This document shows positions 37,210-48,889 of a stretch of 64,000 nt of DNA, in pieces. Below the pieces are notes generated by a model, which had not been told where the DNA came from, did not search any database, and worked only from the letters and a program-made list of their open reading frames with translations. The DNA comes from Sciurus carolinensis (lineage: Eukaryota > Chordata > Mammalia > Rodentia > Sciuridae): positions 142,582,057 to 142,646,056 of the forward strand of contig NC_062219.1 in the NCBI RefSeq assembly GCF_902686445.1. Direction: 5' to 3'. Made by a program: the position numbers and the translations under genes. Every line of letters begins with the position of its first letter. Positions within the stretch are counted from its first letter, which is position 1.

Positions 37210-38260
37210 AATGTTAGGGATTTAATATTAAGTTAAGACAGGTATTGTGGTTGCTAGAAAGAATAATGGGTTAGGAATTCAGACACTGAGTTCTGAAACA
37301 GTGTCACCTCTATCAGGTTACTTAATTCTTCAAAATCAATTTTTCCATTTGTAAAACAAAATGAATTAGAAAACCATTAAAGTCTTTTTGTGTATGATCC
37401 TCAAGTGACCCTCAAGTAACAGATCTAATTAGTTCTAAATTCTAGGAGCAAGGCAAACTCTGAGTTTTGGTTCAATTCCTATGAATGATCTCAAAATTTT
37501 CTTTTCCTATGTTGTGAGATCAAAAGGACAATACATATAAATAAGTACGTGTATATGTCATTATTATTTTTAAAATAGTCACCAAGAGCAACAGTTTACA
37601 GGCAATCAACCCTTTAGTGTTTTGCCACATATACTGGATAGCTACAGCATATATTTCTTCACCTCCTTTTATGAATTTTCTCACCAGATGTCAGAGGGGT
37701 TCGAAAAAAGATAGAGTTGGAGTAGGGGTGTCTAGTGCATATTTACGTTATTGACCAACCTTGATTTTTAAAAGGTTTCAAACTTCAAGGAGTTAACTTG
37801 TGTAGCTGAATTTAAGGTGCTCCTCAGGCTAACCTGGACATGAAGAAAGAGAGCAAACGGGGGCGGGGGAGATCTGGGTTAAGTGCTGGGGGGAAAATAA
37901 CGGAGACTTACACTTTAGATAAAAAAAACTATTGCCTCGAGTTAGAGCCCCTGACGGCCTTGAGGATTGGGACACCTGCTGAGCCTAGCATCAATAGGTG
38001 ATTACTGATCTCAGTACCTGGGAGGCCCAGTTCTTGCTACTGGTAGAAAGGCTGGCTGAATGATAAAGCGGATCTATTTGTTTTAGAGGCTTTCACATAC
38101 ATTCTGCAAGTAAGTGACTTTTCCAGATCACCGAACGAACTCACACAAATCAATAAATCTATTGAGATATTTAAACCTTTTTTAAAAGTTGCATGCAAAC
38201 ACCTTTTATATGAAGGTGACAGTTCATGAACTGTTACAGCATCACCTCAGCAAGTTTAGC
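37210..38260. other. Proximal upstream flank of TMEM170B
   Basis: Unique-looking sequence without recognisable repeats. A short G-run lies at 37860-37870. It may hold upstream regulatory elements, but none can be named from sequence. Confidence 0.4.
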
Positions 38261-38329
38261 AGCCCCCATAGCGGGCCAGGGCTCCCGCACACCCAGCTCA
38301 CACAGCCCCGCCCTGTGCAAGAGCTCCAG

Positions 38330-39600
38330 ATCTCCCAGGGCTCGCGCCCGGGGTCCGGGGGCGGGGCCCTGGAGGCGGTTCCCTTGGAGCACCCAATCGA
38401 GAGCGAGACCCGGCGGTGGCGCCAGTGACGTCGGCCGCGCTTCCCTCCGCCCCCCTGCGGGCGGACGCTCGGCGCTGTCAGCCTCGCGAGCTCCAGCGCA
38501 AGAGGAGAGGGAGTGGGAGGGCTTTGGGACCCGGCGGCTGTCGCAGGACGGCAGGTCGCGGGGAGCGGGCGCAGTGAGCATGCGCAGCCGCTCCGGGGCG
38601 GGCGGGGGAGGAGGGGCCGGGATGAGCAAGCGCGCGCGCGCGCGCGCGCACGAGGGCCCCGCCGGCGGCCGCGGGTGGAGGGGGCGGTTCCTCGAGTGTC
38701 GGCGACCCGAGGGCGTGCAGGCGGGCGGCAGGTGCCGCCGCGGCCGCCGCCGCAGCCTGCTCCCGGCCCCGCATCTCCTCGTCTTCCCGCGGCGATGAGC
38801 TGGGCCCCGTCGGGGGCTGCACCTGCTGGCTGCCCATCACCCCGGGCCTGCCGGCGTGACCTCGGCCTCGTCGCGTGTCGGGCCCCCGCGGCGCGGCGCT
38901 GCCCCTGAGAGGGAGCGGCGGCGGCCTCCTCCGCCCCGAGTGCTCGCTCGGGGGCCGCGCGGGGACAGCGCCCGGCCCCCTCCCCTCCCCGGTCCGCTGT
39001 CCTCAATGTCTCCCCGGCGGGGAGGGGGCTGCCTGGGAGACACGCTGAGCGGCCCCCCCCGGAGGCTCGTTGGCGGCAGCAGCAGCGCCCAGCCCGGCGC
39101 CCCGCAGCCCTCGCCGGCGGCGGCGGCCTGGAGGAGCCGCGCACCCGCCGTCGCCCCCCGAGCCTCGCAGCCGCCGCCGCCCGGCGCCCCAGGAGAGGGC
39201 GGCGGGCGACCCCCGGGGAAGATGAAGGCGGAGGGGGGCGACCACTCCATGATCAACCTGTCGGTGCAGCAGGTCCTGAGCCTCTGGGCCCACGGGACGG
39301 TGCTGAGGAACCTCACGGGTAATTGATGCGCTGGGCTGGGGACGGGATGCGGTGCCGCCCCTCCCCTCCTTCCTCCCGTCCGCGGAGGGCGGGGGAGCGC
39401 TCCTGCCGCCCCACCCCCGTGCGCGCCCCTCGGAGCTCCGGCCCGGTCCGGCGAGGAAGGTGTTAATCGGCTCCGCGGTGCGCGGGCCCCGGGGCGCCGG
39501 CGCCCTGCACCCCTTGGCTGCAGCGTCGCTGCACCCGCGACCCTCGCCTGCTGCCCTGCACGGGGAGGCTGCCCGGCCTGTGTAGTACGCGCGGAGTAGC
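38330..39600 (+). promoter_or_regulatory. TMEM170B: CpG-island promoter of TMEM170B
   Basis: The sequence changes abruptly to very high GC with dense CpG from about 38.33 to 39.6 kb. Visible candidate sites are a GC box (ggggcggggcc, about 38358-38368), CCAAT (38393-38397), a near-palindromic CRE-like TGACGTCG (38426-38433), an NRF1-like gcatgcgcag (38578-38587), a pure (CG)9 run (38631-38649) and a GCC-rich run (about 38731-38755). There is no TATA box in a sensible place. This is the usual dispersed-start housekeeping promoter. The exact transcription start cannot be read from sequence; by site placement it could lie between 38.4 and 38.8 kb. Confidence 0.8.
39222..39318 (+). CDS. TMEM170B: TMEM170B coding exon 1 (residues 1-32)
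   Basis: Encodes the N-terminus of transmembrane protein 170B, starting MKAEGGDHSM and ending VLRNLT. I recognise it as essentially identical to human TMEM170B, which is 132 residues long. The start has a favourable context (A at -3). The exon ends after 97 coding bases (phase 1) at a gtaatt donor (39319). The segment is hydrophilic to amphipathic with no membrane span. It has two N-glycosylation sequons, N12-L-S and N30-L-T, which would matter only if this end is luminal or extracellular. TMEM170 proteins are small three-span membrane proteins. The paralogue TMEM170A is linked to ER sheet and nuclear envelope shape, and TMEM170B has been reported to dampen Wnt/beta-catenin signalling. The reading frame is open well upstream of this ATG, with an in-frame ATG at 39006 in poor context. 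Confidence 0.95.
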
Positions 39601-39604
39601 GTTG

Positions 39605-40560
39605 GTGCTGAGACTTGGGCACAGTTAGCTTTTATGTCATCAGCCTCCCCCTCTCATGCACACATGCACGCACACATCGCTTTTTGCTGTTTAGATCTTT
39701 ATCTGGTGTAGCTCTTTTTCTTTCTGGCAAATCTCAAAGCTAACGCAGGACATAAATTCTCTGCTCACAGTGATCTCTTTGCTTTGACCGTTATTTATTA
39801 TTTTTTAGGCGACAGAGATGACTAAGTAGATTATAGTGGGTCAGGGGCTGGGCCAGCATCTAGTGCTTTTAAGCATTTTAGCTTTATCTGTCTTCTCTCC
39901 CTCCCATTTCCTTTTGTCTGTCTGTCTTTCTCCCACCAGCTTCAAGCTGCTGCTTCTGTCATGTCTGATAATTGTGTGTATTTCCCTTCATTTGTCAAGA
40001 CTATAGGGAATTGGACTCACCTAAATTATAGTATCAATTTCCATTTGTTAGAATAGAAATAATACAGATGATTATTTTTTTATCCAACGTGTAGGTTTGC
40101 TCTGTGAAGAAACTTCTGGTTTTGTTAATGTGGAAGTGCTTATCCCCTTAGAGTTATGAATTTAACAAATAGAGAAAGAGATTCATTTGCAATTTGGTGA
40201 GTCCTCAGTCCTTGCTCTCCAGAGGAAAAAACTTAAAAACATATTCAGGATTTAATTCTTGAATATGTGTAAGACTGTTAATTTCAAATGAACATTAATG
40301 TTTCAAAAGCCACAAGTCAAATAGATTAATAGTGTATATTATAACTATGCATATGTATACCTTTAAGCATACAGATGCATATAGGTTGCTATATAAAAAA
40401 CTCACATATTCATAGAGAAAAATTCAATGAGCTTATATACTACAAGGACAGCTTTAAGGACACTAATTTCCATGAATGTGGAAATGACACAATTAATGTT
40501 ATCCACACCTTTTAAGGTGTAGTTTAACTTTGAGCACTCAGACTTTACTTGGGGGTGGCA
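39605..40560. other. Intron 1, 5' part: no repeat recognised
   Basis: Unique-looking intronic DNA right after the CpG island, as is usual for the first kilobase of an intron, where enhancers often sit. No specific element can be named. Confidence 0.4.
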
Positions 40561-40566
40561 GGTCAA

Positions 40567-40816
40567 GAACATGTTTGCTCTTTTTTTTTTTTTTTCTTCT
40601 GTACTGGGAATTCAACCCAGGGCCACTTAACCACTGAGCTTCATCCCCAGCTCAGATCATGTGTTTTATTTTATTTTTTGAGACAGGTTAAACTTAGTTG
40701 CTTAGGGCCTTGCTAAGTTGGTGAGACTGGCCTTGAACTTGCGATCCTCCTGCTTCAGCCTCCTGAGCAGCTGGCATTTACAGGTGTGGGCCACCACACC
40801 TGGCAGGAACATGTTT
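40567..40816 (-). mobile_element. B1-ID dimeric SINE with 10-bp TSD
   Basis: Antisense dimer: T-run, 'gtactgggaattcaacccag', 'ccactgagcttcatccccag', 'gagacaggttaaacttagtt', 'gcgatcctcctgcttcagcc', ending 'caccacacctggca'. Duplication gaacatgttt at 40567-40576 and 40807-40816. Confidence 0.88.
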
Positions 40817-41557
40817 TTATAGTTCTGAAAACTTAAATTAACATGAAGAAAATTTCATGATTTAGAGGTAGACTGCTTTATCTTACTTATGGCTTTACTT
40901 GTATTTCTGTGCAATATCATGCTTCAAAAGTATCAATGATGTTTATTCGACTGAAGTAAGTAAGGACTTAACAAAAATGTATATTTGTATATGTTAATGA
41001 CTAGCTTAGCTCATCACAGGGTATTTAGAGAGTTAGTTTTGGAAGCATAGAGTAAGCGTAAATGTAATTTACCTCTTGGCCAGATTCAACAGTATTTTAA
41101 GATATTTAAGATTCTCATCTGTATAGTGGCTTCCAATTCCACAAGTCCACCATTAGGTTATTAATCAATGCAGGGTTAGCTTTAGTTATCTTCCAGTCTG
41201 ATCTTAATAATTGCCATTTGCTCATTGGTCCTTGTCATTTCAAAAGGACATGCTGAACATCCAACACCAAGACAGAGATGTGGGATAAAGGAACAAGGGA
41301 ACCTCTGCTAGGAAATAACTAGGGTCTGAGTATGCCAGATTCTATGTATCAGGATTCTATGTGTCAGTGAGAACAGCACATGAAGGAACCACACACTGCT
41401 TACAGAAAGTCGCCTATAAGTGGTCATATCTTGATGTACTTCCTCATGACCTTAGTGATCGCCTGTGTATCTTAACCATTAGTCAAGAGATTCTACCTGC
41501 AGTGCCATGTACAACCCAGTCTATTGAAAACAAGCAAGCAAACACTGCTCTTTATAA

Positions 41558-41800
41558 AATAAGAATTACAGTTCACTGAGTGCCTGCTATGTACTAGGTA
41601 CTTTGCATTTGTATTGCAATATATTACAATATAGTTACATACATTATTTCTAACCTTAAGATAAGTCTGTGAAGTATATTTACAAGGAAACACGAGTAAA
41701 TTAAGTCGCCCAGATCGTATAGCTAGTACATGGTGAGCTAAGCGTTAGACCCAAGACAGTGCCTCCGCAACTCCTTTCCCCTCTACTATGCTACTTTATT
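41558..41800 (+). repeat. MIR
   Basis: Sense MIR: 'cactgagtgcctgctatgta', 'ctaggtactttgcatttgta', 'acaaggaaacacgagtaaat', 'gtcgcccagatcgtatagct', 'agacccaagacagtgcctcc'. It is nearly full length and diverged. Confidence 0.8.
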
Positions 41801-42159
41801 TAGCTACTTCCTCTTTACTCCCTGCAGGCAGAATTAATTTCTTGCTTCATCTTGCTACTTTTGCTCCTTGTATATATTTTTATTGTATATTTTAATTACA
41901 CTTTAATTTCTATTCTTTTTAAACTGAGCTTTTGGAGGGTAGGTCTTACTCATCTGAGTTCTTAAATTCTAGCTTATAGTAAATGCTAAATTCCTGTTTA
42001 TTGAATGGAATTTTAAAAATAATACTCCTAGTTACATAATTTAAACATTCTTTGTTGGCATTGTTTTTCAGCTGCATCTCCTGGAGTGAATATGAGATGT
42101 TTAAGCAACTTTATAGAGAATTGTCACATGTACCTTTAAAACATACAAATGCTTGTTGA

Positions 42160-42310
42160 ATGCAGTTATTTTTGGTGCTAGGTACCATGATTTCATGTAT
42201 TTTATGTCATCTTTTCAACATTTTTAAAGGAACTGTTATTTATTTTACAGATTCAGACATTAAAGCAAAGGGCTTCTGTATTATAGCTAATAAGTGAAAG
42301 AGTCATTACT
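42160..42310 (+). repeat. MIR fragment
   Basis: Sense MIR traces: 'tggtgctaggtaccatgatt', 'tatttattttacagattcag', 'ttatagctaataagtgaaag'. Confidence 0.55.
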
Positions 42311-42927
42311 GTTCTTTCAACTTATAGCACATACTATTAAGTCAGGACAGTTTTGTCATCATAATAAACTTGGAAATGAAATAGATAATAGAGGGGTGCA
42401 TACTGTAGAACCAGACCGAAATGTGTTTAAGAAATAACTGAAGGTATTACATAAATCTGGTAATAGGTATTCTGGTTAATTAAATACCAAATAAAAGGGA
42501 AATGTGCTCTCATTTCTTTTTTTTAAATATATACACATAACAGATTGATATTATTCTTCCCTTTGTATCTTATAGGAAAAGTAGAAAATATATTAACCTT
42601 TTAATCTTAGACACTGACCTTTAGAAAACAGTTTTGGATATGAATTAATTCGATAAAAAATAAATTTAAAAAAATGAGAACTGGAAACATTTTAACACTT
42701 TTTAGAGCTAGAATTATTTTATTTTAGGAATACTGTACTATCACTCCCTCAGTTATTTAATGGCACAGACAGGACTAGACCCAGTGTCCTGACTCTTGGT
42801 TCTGTGCCTCTTTTCTGTCCCCTATAGCTTCTTCACTCAAATAGGTCTGAGGAATTGTGAATCTTGCAGTACTTAAAATTAGCTTGGTAAGTTATTTGCC
42901 TCAGTGAGCCTGAGAATGTGTAACTAT

Positions 42928-43483
42928 AGTAGTCCCCCCTTACTTGAGGGAATTCATTCCTAGACCCCAGTGGATACCTGAAACCACAATTTTAGTACTG
43001 AATTCTATTTATGCTGTTTCTAATACATACATATTTATGATCAACTTTTATTTATAAGTTAGGCACAGTAAGACATTAAAAATAATAATAATGGGACAAT
43101 TGAAATAATATACTCTAATAAAATTGCCAGCAGCATCACTACTCCTGAGCTCTGGGACCATTGTTAAGTAAAATAAGGATAACTCCTAGCACAAGCACTG
43201 TAGTACCTTGACAGTTGATCTGATAACCAGGATTGCTACCAAGTGACCAACAGGATGTAGTGTATACATTGTGGATACTCTGGACAGAGGGATGAGTCAT
43301 GTCCTGGATGGGAAGGGGCAGGACAGCACAAGATGTCATAATGCTGCTCAGAACAGGGACCAGTTTAAAACTTAGGAATTGTTTATTGCTGGCATTTTTC
43401 CATTTGATATTTTTGAATTGCATTCGATCTCAGGTAACAAACTACAGAAAATGAAACTTTGAATAAGGAGGACTACCATAATT
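42928..43483 (-). mobile_element. Tigger-type non-autonomous DNA transposon (MER-like)
   Basis: Both ends look like Tigger inverted repeats: 'agtagtccccccttact' at the left and 'gaataaggaggactacc' at the right. The body has the antisense order of a Tigger internal deletion: 'ccattgttaagtaaaataag', 'cagttgatctgataaccagg', 'gggatgagtcatgtcctgga', 'taggaattgtttattgctgg'. It is about 555 bp, flanked by TA-rich sequence. No intact transposase frame remains. Confidence 0.7.
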
Positions 43484-43769
43484 TTTCCAGGAATAGAGAA
43501 TGCTGGGAAAAGCAAGATATTGAAAAATAATGCTTCCTAAAATTTATTACTTACATATGTGTGTGCTAGTTTATTTACAAATGGCATTTGGAAAAGTTAG
43601 TGATCTAAATCATATATCTAGTTTTAGGAATCCTACCAAGTTTAGTCTTCTATTTTTCCCTCAAACTACATTCAGACTGCGGTGAAAGGTGAAAAGGGTA
43701 TGTGTGTGTGTGTGTCAGTGTGCATACATTTATTTAGGTATGTAGATGTAAGCATGTATATACACGTGC

Positions 43770-44000
43770 TCCTTAGCCTCCTGTTAGATGTTGAAAATGC
43801 ATTTAATTCATCTAACAACACCACAGCGTAGCCCAGCCTATCTTAAATGTGCTCAGAACCCTTCCACTAGCCTACCGTTGTGTAGACTCTCTCATACAGC
43901 TTATTATGTTGACAGTGGAAAACAGAATGGTTGTGTGGGCATGCTGTTGCACCATGATGAAGTTGAAAATCACAAGTCAAATCATTGGCATCTGGGCTGT
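43770..44000 (-). repeat. Old DNA-transposon remnant (tentative)
   Basis: Phrases such as 'tatcttaaatgtgctcagaa', 'agtggaaaacagaatggttg' and 'ttgcaccatgatgaagttga' resemble a common mammalian DNA transposon, seen here without clear ends. Confidence 0.4.
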
Positions 44001-44104
44001 TATAAATGTACGTGTGTACTGGCTTATTTTACAGGATATTCGTAAATGTGACCAATCTCTTTTGGAGTTTACAATTGCTAAGGCAATTTAGTGTCAATAT
44101 TCAG

Positions 44105-45605
44105 TGTCAGTAGAAAGGGAAAAACGTTGGTATCCACCACACATATTTGGCCTAGCTCACACATGGCAGTGTACCCGGTGCCTTCCTGTAGGAGTGCTGC
44201 CAAATAGTCTGCTCTGTCACCCTGCGTTCCACCTACTGGGTTAGCTTCCTCCTCCCAAATGCTCTAGTACAGGTGAGTTTATGTAGAAAGAGTTATTTCA
44301 ATTGTCCACTCTAGAGCTATTGATGTTTTGTAAATGTAGCTGTAATCACAGGTGCCAGACCTCAGAATTTACTTCTTAAGAAATTTCCTTTTACGTGTGT
44401 GAAAATTCCTTGCTTTCTGTGGTACAAAGCCACTTAATAAGTGTTGTATGATTTATACTTTATGGCATTTAATTTTTTAGGATGCTCACCTATATATCTG
44501 AAGGAAGATATTGTAAGTTTTGAAAATTCAGAATTGTCATCATCAGGTTTTTACTTTCTTGATTGTCATCCATTATTTTTGAATTATACATAAATTCATA
44601 TACTTTGGCAATATCCAAGGTCCAAATGATGTTTCTTAACCTGATGCAGTTTCTAGATTAGTCTTGAGAGTACTTAAGTTCTAATTTTGATTCTTTAGTA
44701 TTTAACTATCAGAATAAAAAATTATTTATCTTTGTGTAGTGATTAAAAGAAAGGTCCAAGCAAGTAAAATCATGAAGAGGAGTCAGACTTACTAGAGATA
44801 TTTTCCTATAGAAAGGAAACTTAAACTTCTAGAAGAAGGTGGAGGAATTGGAACCAGGGAGGAAATTGGAATTAAAAATGGTCAAGTGTGTTAAGAGCCC
44901 AGAGAGTGTAGTGTTGAATTTACATAGTATCAGATGAATAGCTCTAATCATGGCTATATTTATTCAACACTCATTATGAGTCAGGTACTACAGAAAGCAT
45001 TTCCCATGTATCTCACTTCAAATAATTAAAGTGACCATATAATTTATTATCTTATCTCATGTATATGATTACATAAGATGTGGTAGGTTAATTATGTATT
45101 TTAATGACCCAGTATTTTAGCAATAAAAATTAATCATAGACTATACAATGGCTATATAGCACATTTGGAAGAGTTGTCATTAGACTATCAAATTCCATCT
45201 AGTGACCTTGAGCTAAGTAGATTAAGCCTTGAAAGAAAAAGAGACATTTTACAAACTTTACGCAAGAAGGAAGAATCATATTTTTCCTCGAGTCTAGTTG
45301 CCTGTATTATAATGTAAATCTTGGAATGTAATCTGGGAACATACATGTATGTACTGGACTAGGACTTGAAAAAAGTTTTGAGGAATGCAGATTTCCGTAT
45401 CAATTAATATGGCTTATCAACATATTCCATTATTACCCTTCATCTGCTATTCTGTCTCATGTATTTGTACATTAATTTTATATTTTTTTCATAATTCACC
45501 ATGGTTGTTAATTTTATATAAAGCAATTCATACCCAGGATTTCAGTACCAAGAGTGACATATGTCCTTTTTAGAAATTTTACCTTTAGTAGTTAACATTC
45601 CTCTA
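44105..45605. other. Intronic DNA, MIR-like trace near 44955-45080
   Basis: 'ttcaacactcattatgagtc' near 44960 may be MIR or a related core-SINE. The rest is unclassified. Confidence 0.35.
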
Positions 45606-45609
45606 ACTC

Positions 45610-45710
45610 TTTTCAGTGTGCTGGACAGTGTTCTAAGAAACATTACTTGTACTTTATTTGATCCTCAACAATAATCCCATGAGATAGACACAGTTATTAT
45701 TTCCAGTTCT
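45610..45710 (+). repeat. MIR fragment
   Basis: Sense MIR: 'cagtgtgctggacagtgttc', 'atttgatcctcaacaataat', 'gagatagacacagttattat'. Confidence 0.6.
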
Positions 45711-46255
45711 CCCAGTGTCTATGTGCAGAAAAGCTGCTTCTGGCTGGACTCTTGGAGTGTCCAGTCCTGCATGTGCTCTGCAGACTGGCATGGGCTGGAC
45801 GGCCAGCTGCCCAGCAGGTTCATATGGCAGGTGCCTGGAGATGGAGGGCCAGCCCACAGGTCTGCTCAAAACATGGTTTTTCCAGAGCAAAAGTCTGGAG
45901 AGAAAGCAAGTGAAACCAACATAGAAGTCACAGTCTCCTGTAACCTTATCTCAAAAGTGTCATACCACACCCGTGCTGTTTTCTCTTGGTTACACAGACC
46001 AGCTCCAGAACTGCAGGAGGCTGTGGCGGGGATCCCTGGGGGCTGCTGGAGGCAGGCTGTAACAGGCTTACAGTGTAGGCGTGGGGAAAAGGAAGGAGGC
46101 CTTTAAAGGGAAGACAGACAACAGAGGAGAGGGGGAGGGGATGAGGGATCCACAAGAGAAATAGATTCAGAAGGTGATCAGAAAAAAATGTTTGATAGGT
46201 AGAATTATTATATAAAACAGCAATTTCTAACACTTTCGAGGGTTAATCTTGGTTA
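45711..46255. other. Intronic DNA with moderate GC, no exon recognised
   Basis: GC-richer than its surroundings (about 45720-46090) and open in more than one frame (for example + 45723-46106). There is no domain resemblance and no convincing splice pair, so I do not call a gene. Confidence 0.35.
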
Positions 46256-46257
46256 TA

Positions 46258-46442
46258 TCTTTTTTGATGCTAGGAATTGAACTCCGGGGTGCTTAACCAC
46301 TGAGCCACATCCCCAGTCTTTTTAAAAATTTTTCTTTTGAGGCAGGGTCTCACTGTTGCTGAGGCTGGTTTTGAACTTGCAGTCCTACTGCCTCGGTCTC
46401 CTGAGCTGCTGGAGTTACTGGCGTGCACCACTGCACCTGGCA
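46258..46442 (-). mobile_element. B1-ID dimeric SINE
   Basis: Antisense dimer: 'tgctaggaattgaactccgg', 'ccactgagccacatccccag', 'gaggcagggtctcactgttg', 'gtgcaccactgcacctggca'. The B1 half has a short internal deletion. Confidence 0.85.
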
Positions 46443-46861
46443 GTCCTGGTTTGTTCATTATGAGTCCTGTGCCAGTCTTTGTGGTAAACGCTGATGAACA
46501 AAGATGAAAATACCCATTATTGCCCATAGTTGCTCATGGTCTAGAGAAGCTCTCCTAACTTTCATGGCTTATTGAGTTCAGGAAGAACAGGCAGTGGGAT
46601 TTTGATAACAAAAGTAAAGATGGAAAGTGGAAAAAGAACCTTTGTGTGGGACGGTAGAGACAGGAGAGGTGAACTGCTTATGGGATGGACCAGGAGTGAG
46701 TGTGTACTGCAAGGGCTTCATTAGGTCTAAAATTAACATGTGCTGCTCTTGGGTGCCTGTGTCTGGCAAAGAAGTTCATGGTAATGTGAAATTGGATTTC
46801 CATTGTGTAATAATATTCTCTCCTCTCATCCCCTGTAGTGAATTACGTTTCCTCTGTCTTT

Positions 46862-47015
46862 GTTTCTAAGCATTGCCACACATCAGAATCAGCTGGGCTG
46901 GTTACAGCTCCAGGGCCCCAGTCCTATTTATGCAATTAAAATCCAAGAACAGGGCCTAGGAAGCTGCATTTTATGGAGTGCCCAGGGATTAGGAATATAT
47001 GATTTAAAAAACATT
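46862..47015 (+). repeat. MER5A-like DNA transposon
   Basis: 'cacacatcagaatcagctgg', 'ggttacagctccagggcccc', 'gggcctaggaagctgcattt', 'gtgcccagggattaggaata' follow the MER5A (hAT-Charlie) order. Confidence 0.65.
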
Positions 47016-48885
47016 GATTTTTTTTTTTTTGGTGATCAGTTTGTAGCTATGTTTTGATATATAATGAAAGTAATATGAAATAATTAGTATGGCTAAAGAC
47101 ATTAAAATTTCAATATAAGTGCCTCATTTATTTCCAGAAGGGTATGATAATGCAGTTTTTAAAGAAGTGACTGTCTTTTAACATTAGAGGATTATATCAC
47201 ACTTTATCTTTTAAAAATATTTTCTGCATTTATATGAGCTATTAACCATAGAATGATCCCATTATATGATAGTATTTTAAAATTCTAACTGATTCAGTTT
47301 TATTAAATTTGAAATTTATGGAAGAATTAAATATTTAAAATATTTATGGAAATATTTACATAAGATAACAGTTATTGAAACTTCCCCCTCTTGGGTAATG
47401 GAGGGTCTCATAGACCCTCCGCCAATACTCTAAGGAAGTAAAGAAATACGAGTCCAGAAACAGTTTGTCCTTGACTGCTGCTAGCCAGCTTCTCCACTTT
47501 AGACAAGCCACCTATTTCCCAGGCCCAGCTTTCTTCATCTGCAGCACCATCTGACGCCCCTAACTTCCACATTGATACTCGCGGAAGGTGACCTAGAGGT
47601 TCCTTTTCTTAAGGAATTAAGAAAAGCTTCCAGATTTCATTAGGAGTTAAGGAAATAATTTATTCATTTCATATAAGCATTTCTTTAATTTTTGAAATAA
47701 AGCAACTTTCTTTTTTAAGAGAGCCTTTTTCAGACCTTTAATATGCTTATTTGTAGGGTAAGTTGTAGAAGCAATAAAAATCTTAGTTTGCTGAACACCA
47801 TTTAGTAGCTCTTAGAATTTAATTAGGCCTTAAATTTGGTTTGAAACCTCTGGATTTAATATCTAAAGATCCCTTCCAGTTCTGAAAGTTAGTTTTTGTT
47901 TTTTAAATGCCAGTGTTGCATAATTACTTCCTCAGGATTTGTTTCAGAATAATATTTAAAGTATTATGACCTTTCTTTGCATTGCTCACTAGGTTTTCCT
48001 AATTATTTCCTTTTATTTCCTGCTCTTCCATTCATTTATTTGGACCCATATTTAGATTTAATTTTAGGTAAGTGTTATATTGAGAGATTCATTATAAGTT
48101 ATACTCATTGACATAAAAAGTTCATTTTTTAGCATTCACAATATATTCCTTGAAATATTATCTCATGAAATTGTAAAACATTTTATCCATTGTTCATATT
48201 TTTATAGGTCAGTATCTGATTCCAAAACCATGTTTTTTTAATACCACATGTATAATTTAAGTAGCTTGAGGATATATAAATAATAGTAATAATGAAAGTA
48301 CTGTATAATTGCTCTGTGATAACTTCATAATAGATTCATATTTTCACATTTAATTCTTATCCTTTTATAACTGAATAAGCTAATCAACTATGAGGAAGAA
48401 CAAATTAAATGGCATCTTTTAGGAAGATAATACTATGGCTTACACAAATAATTTATAAGCTATCTTAAATAACTTTAACCTAATTTTTAAAAGCAATTTA
48501 TGTTGTGATTGTTTTAAGTTAAAAACTGTTTTTCTAAGAATTTTCTTTTACTATTCAATGATGGGTATTGTAATTTGCAATTTGAAATTGTATAATTAGT
48601 AAGCAACGGGGTAATTGAGCCTAAGTGAGTAATGAACAGTATTGTCATAACTTTTAAGAGGCAACATGTTAAAGCAGCTCTTGAAGGTATCACAATTGAT
48701 TTTAAAAACTAGTGTTTTTGCTCTCAAGCTGCAGAAGTACATAACTATTAAATCTCTACAGTAGCTTTAATTTATATGTTAAATGAGGTTTCAAGTGGAC
48801 AAATGTAGCAATTTATTTTTAGTGATGAAAAATAAGAAAAATATCTTTTACTTTTCCCTTAATTTAACCTCCTTTGTTGTTCATT
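47016..48885. other. Intronic AT-rich DNA, no repeat recognised
   Basis: No gene seen. A perfect 9-bp stem with 3-nt loop lies at 47400-47420 (ggagggtct, cat, agaccctcc). Confidence 0.4.
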
Positions 48886-48889
48886 CCCT

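Noticed and set aside
38242..39144. Long minus-strand frame of 300 codons in the CpG island
   Set aside because: GC-rich DNA lacks stop codons by composition. The translation is low-complexity Arg/Pro/Ala/Gly with no domain, and the + strand explains the region.
45723..46106. Alternative TMEM170B exon or nested gene
   Set aside because: Open in several frames without protein resemblance; no convincing acceptor and donor pair.
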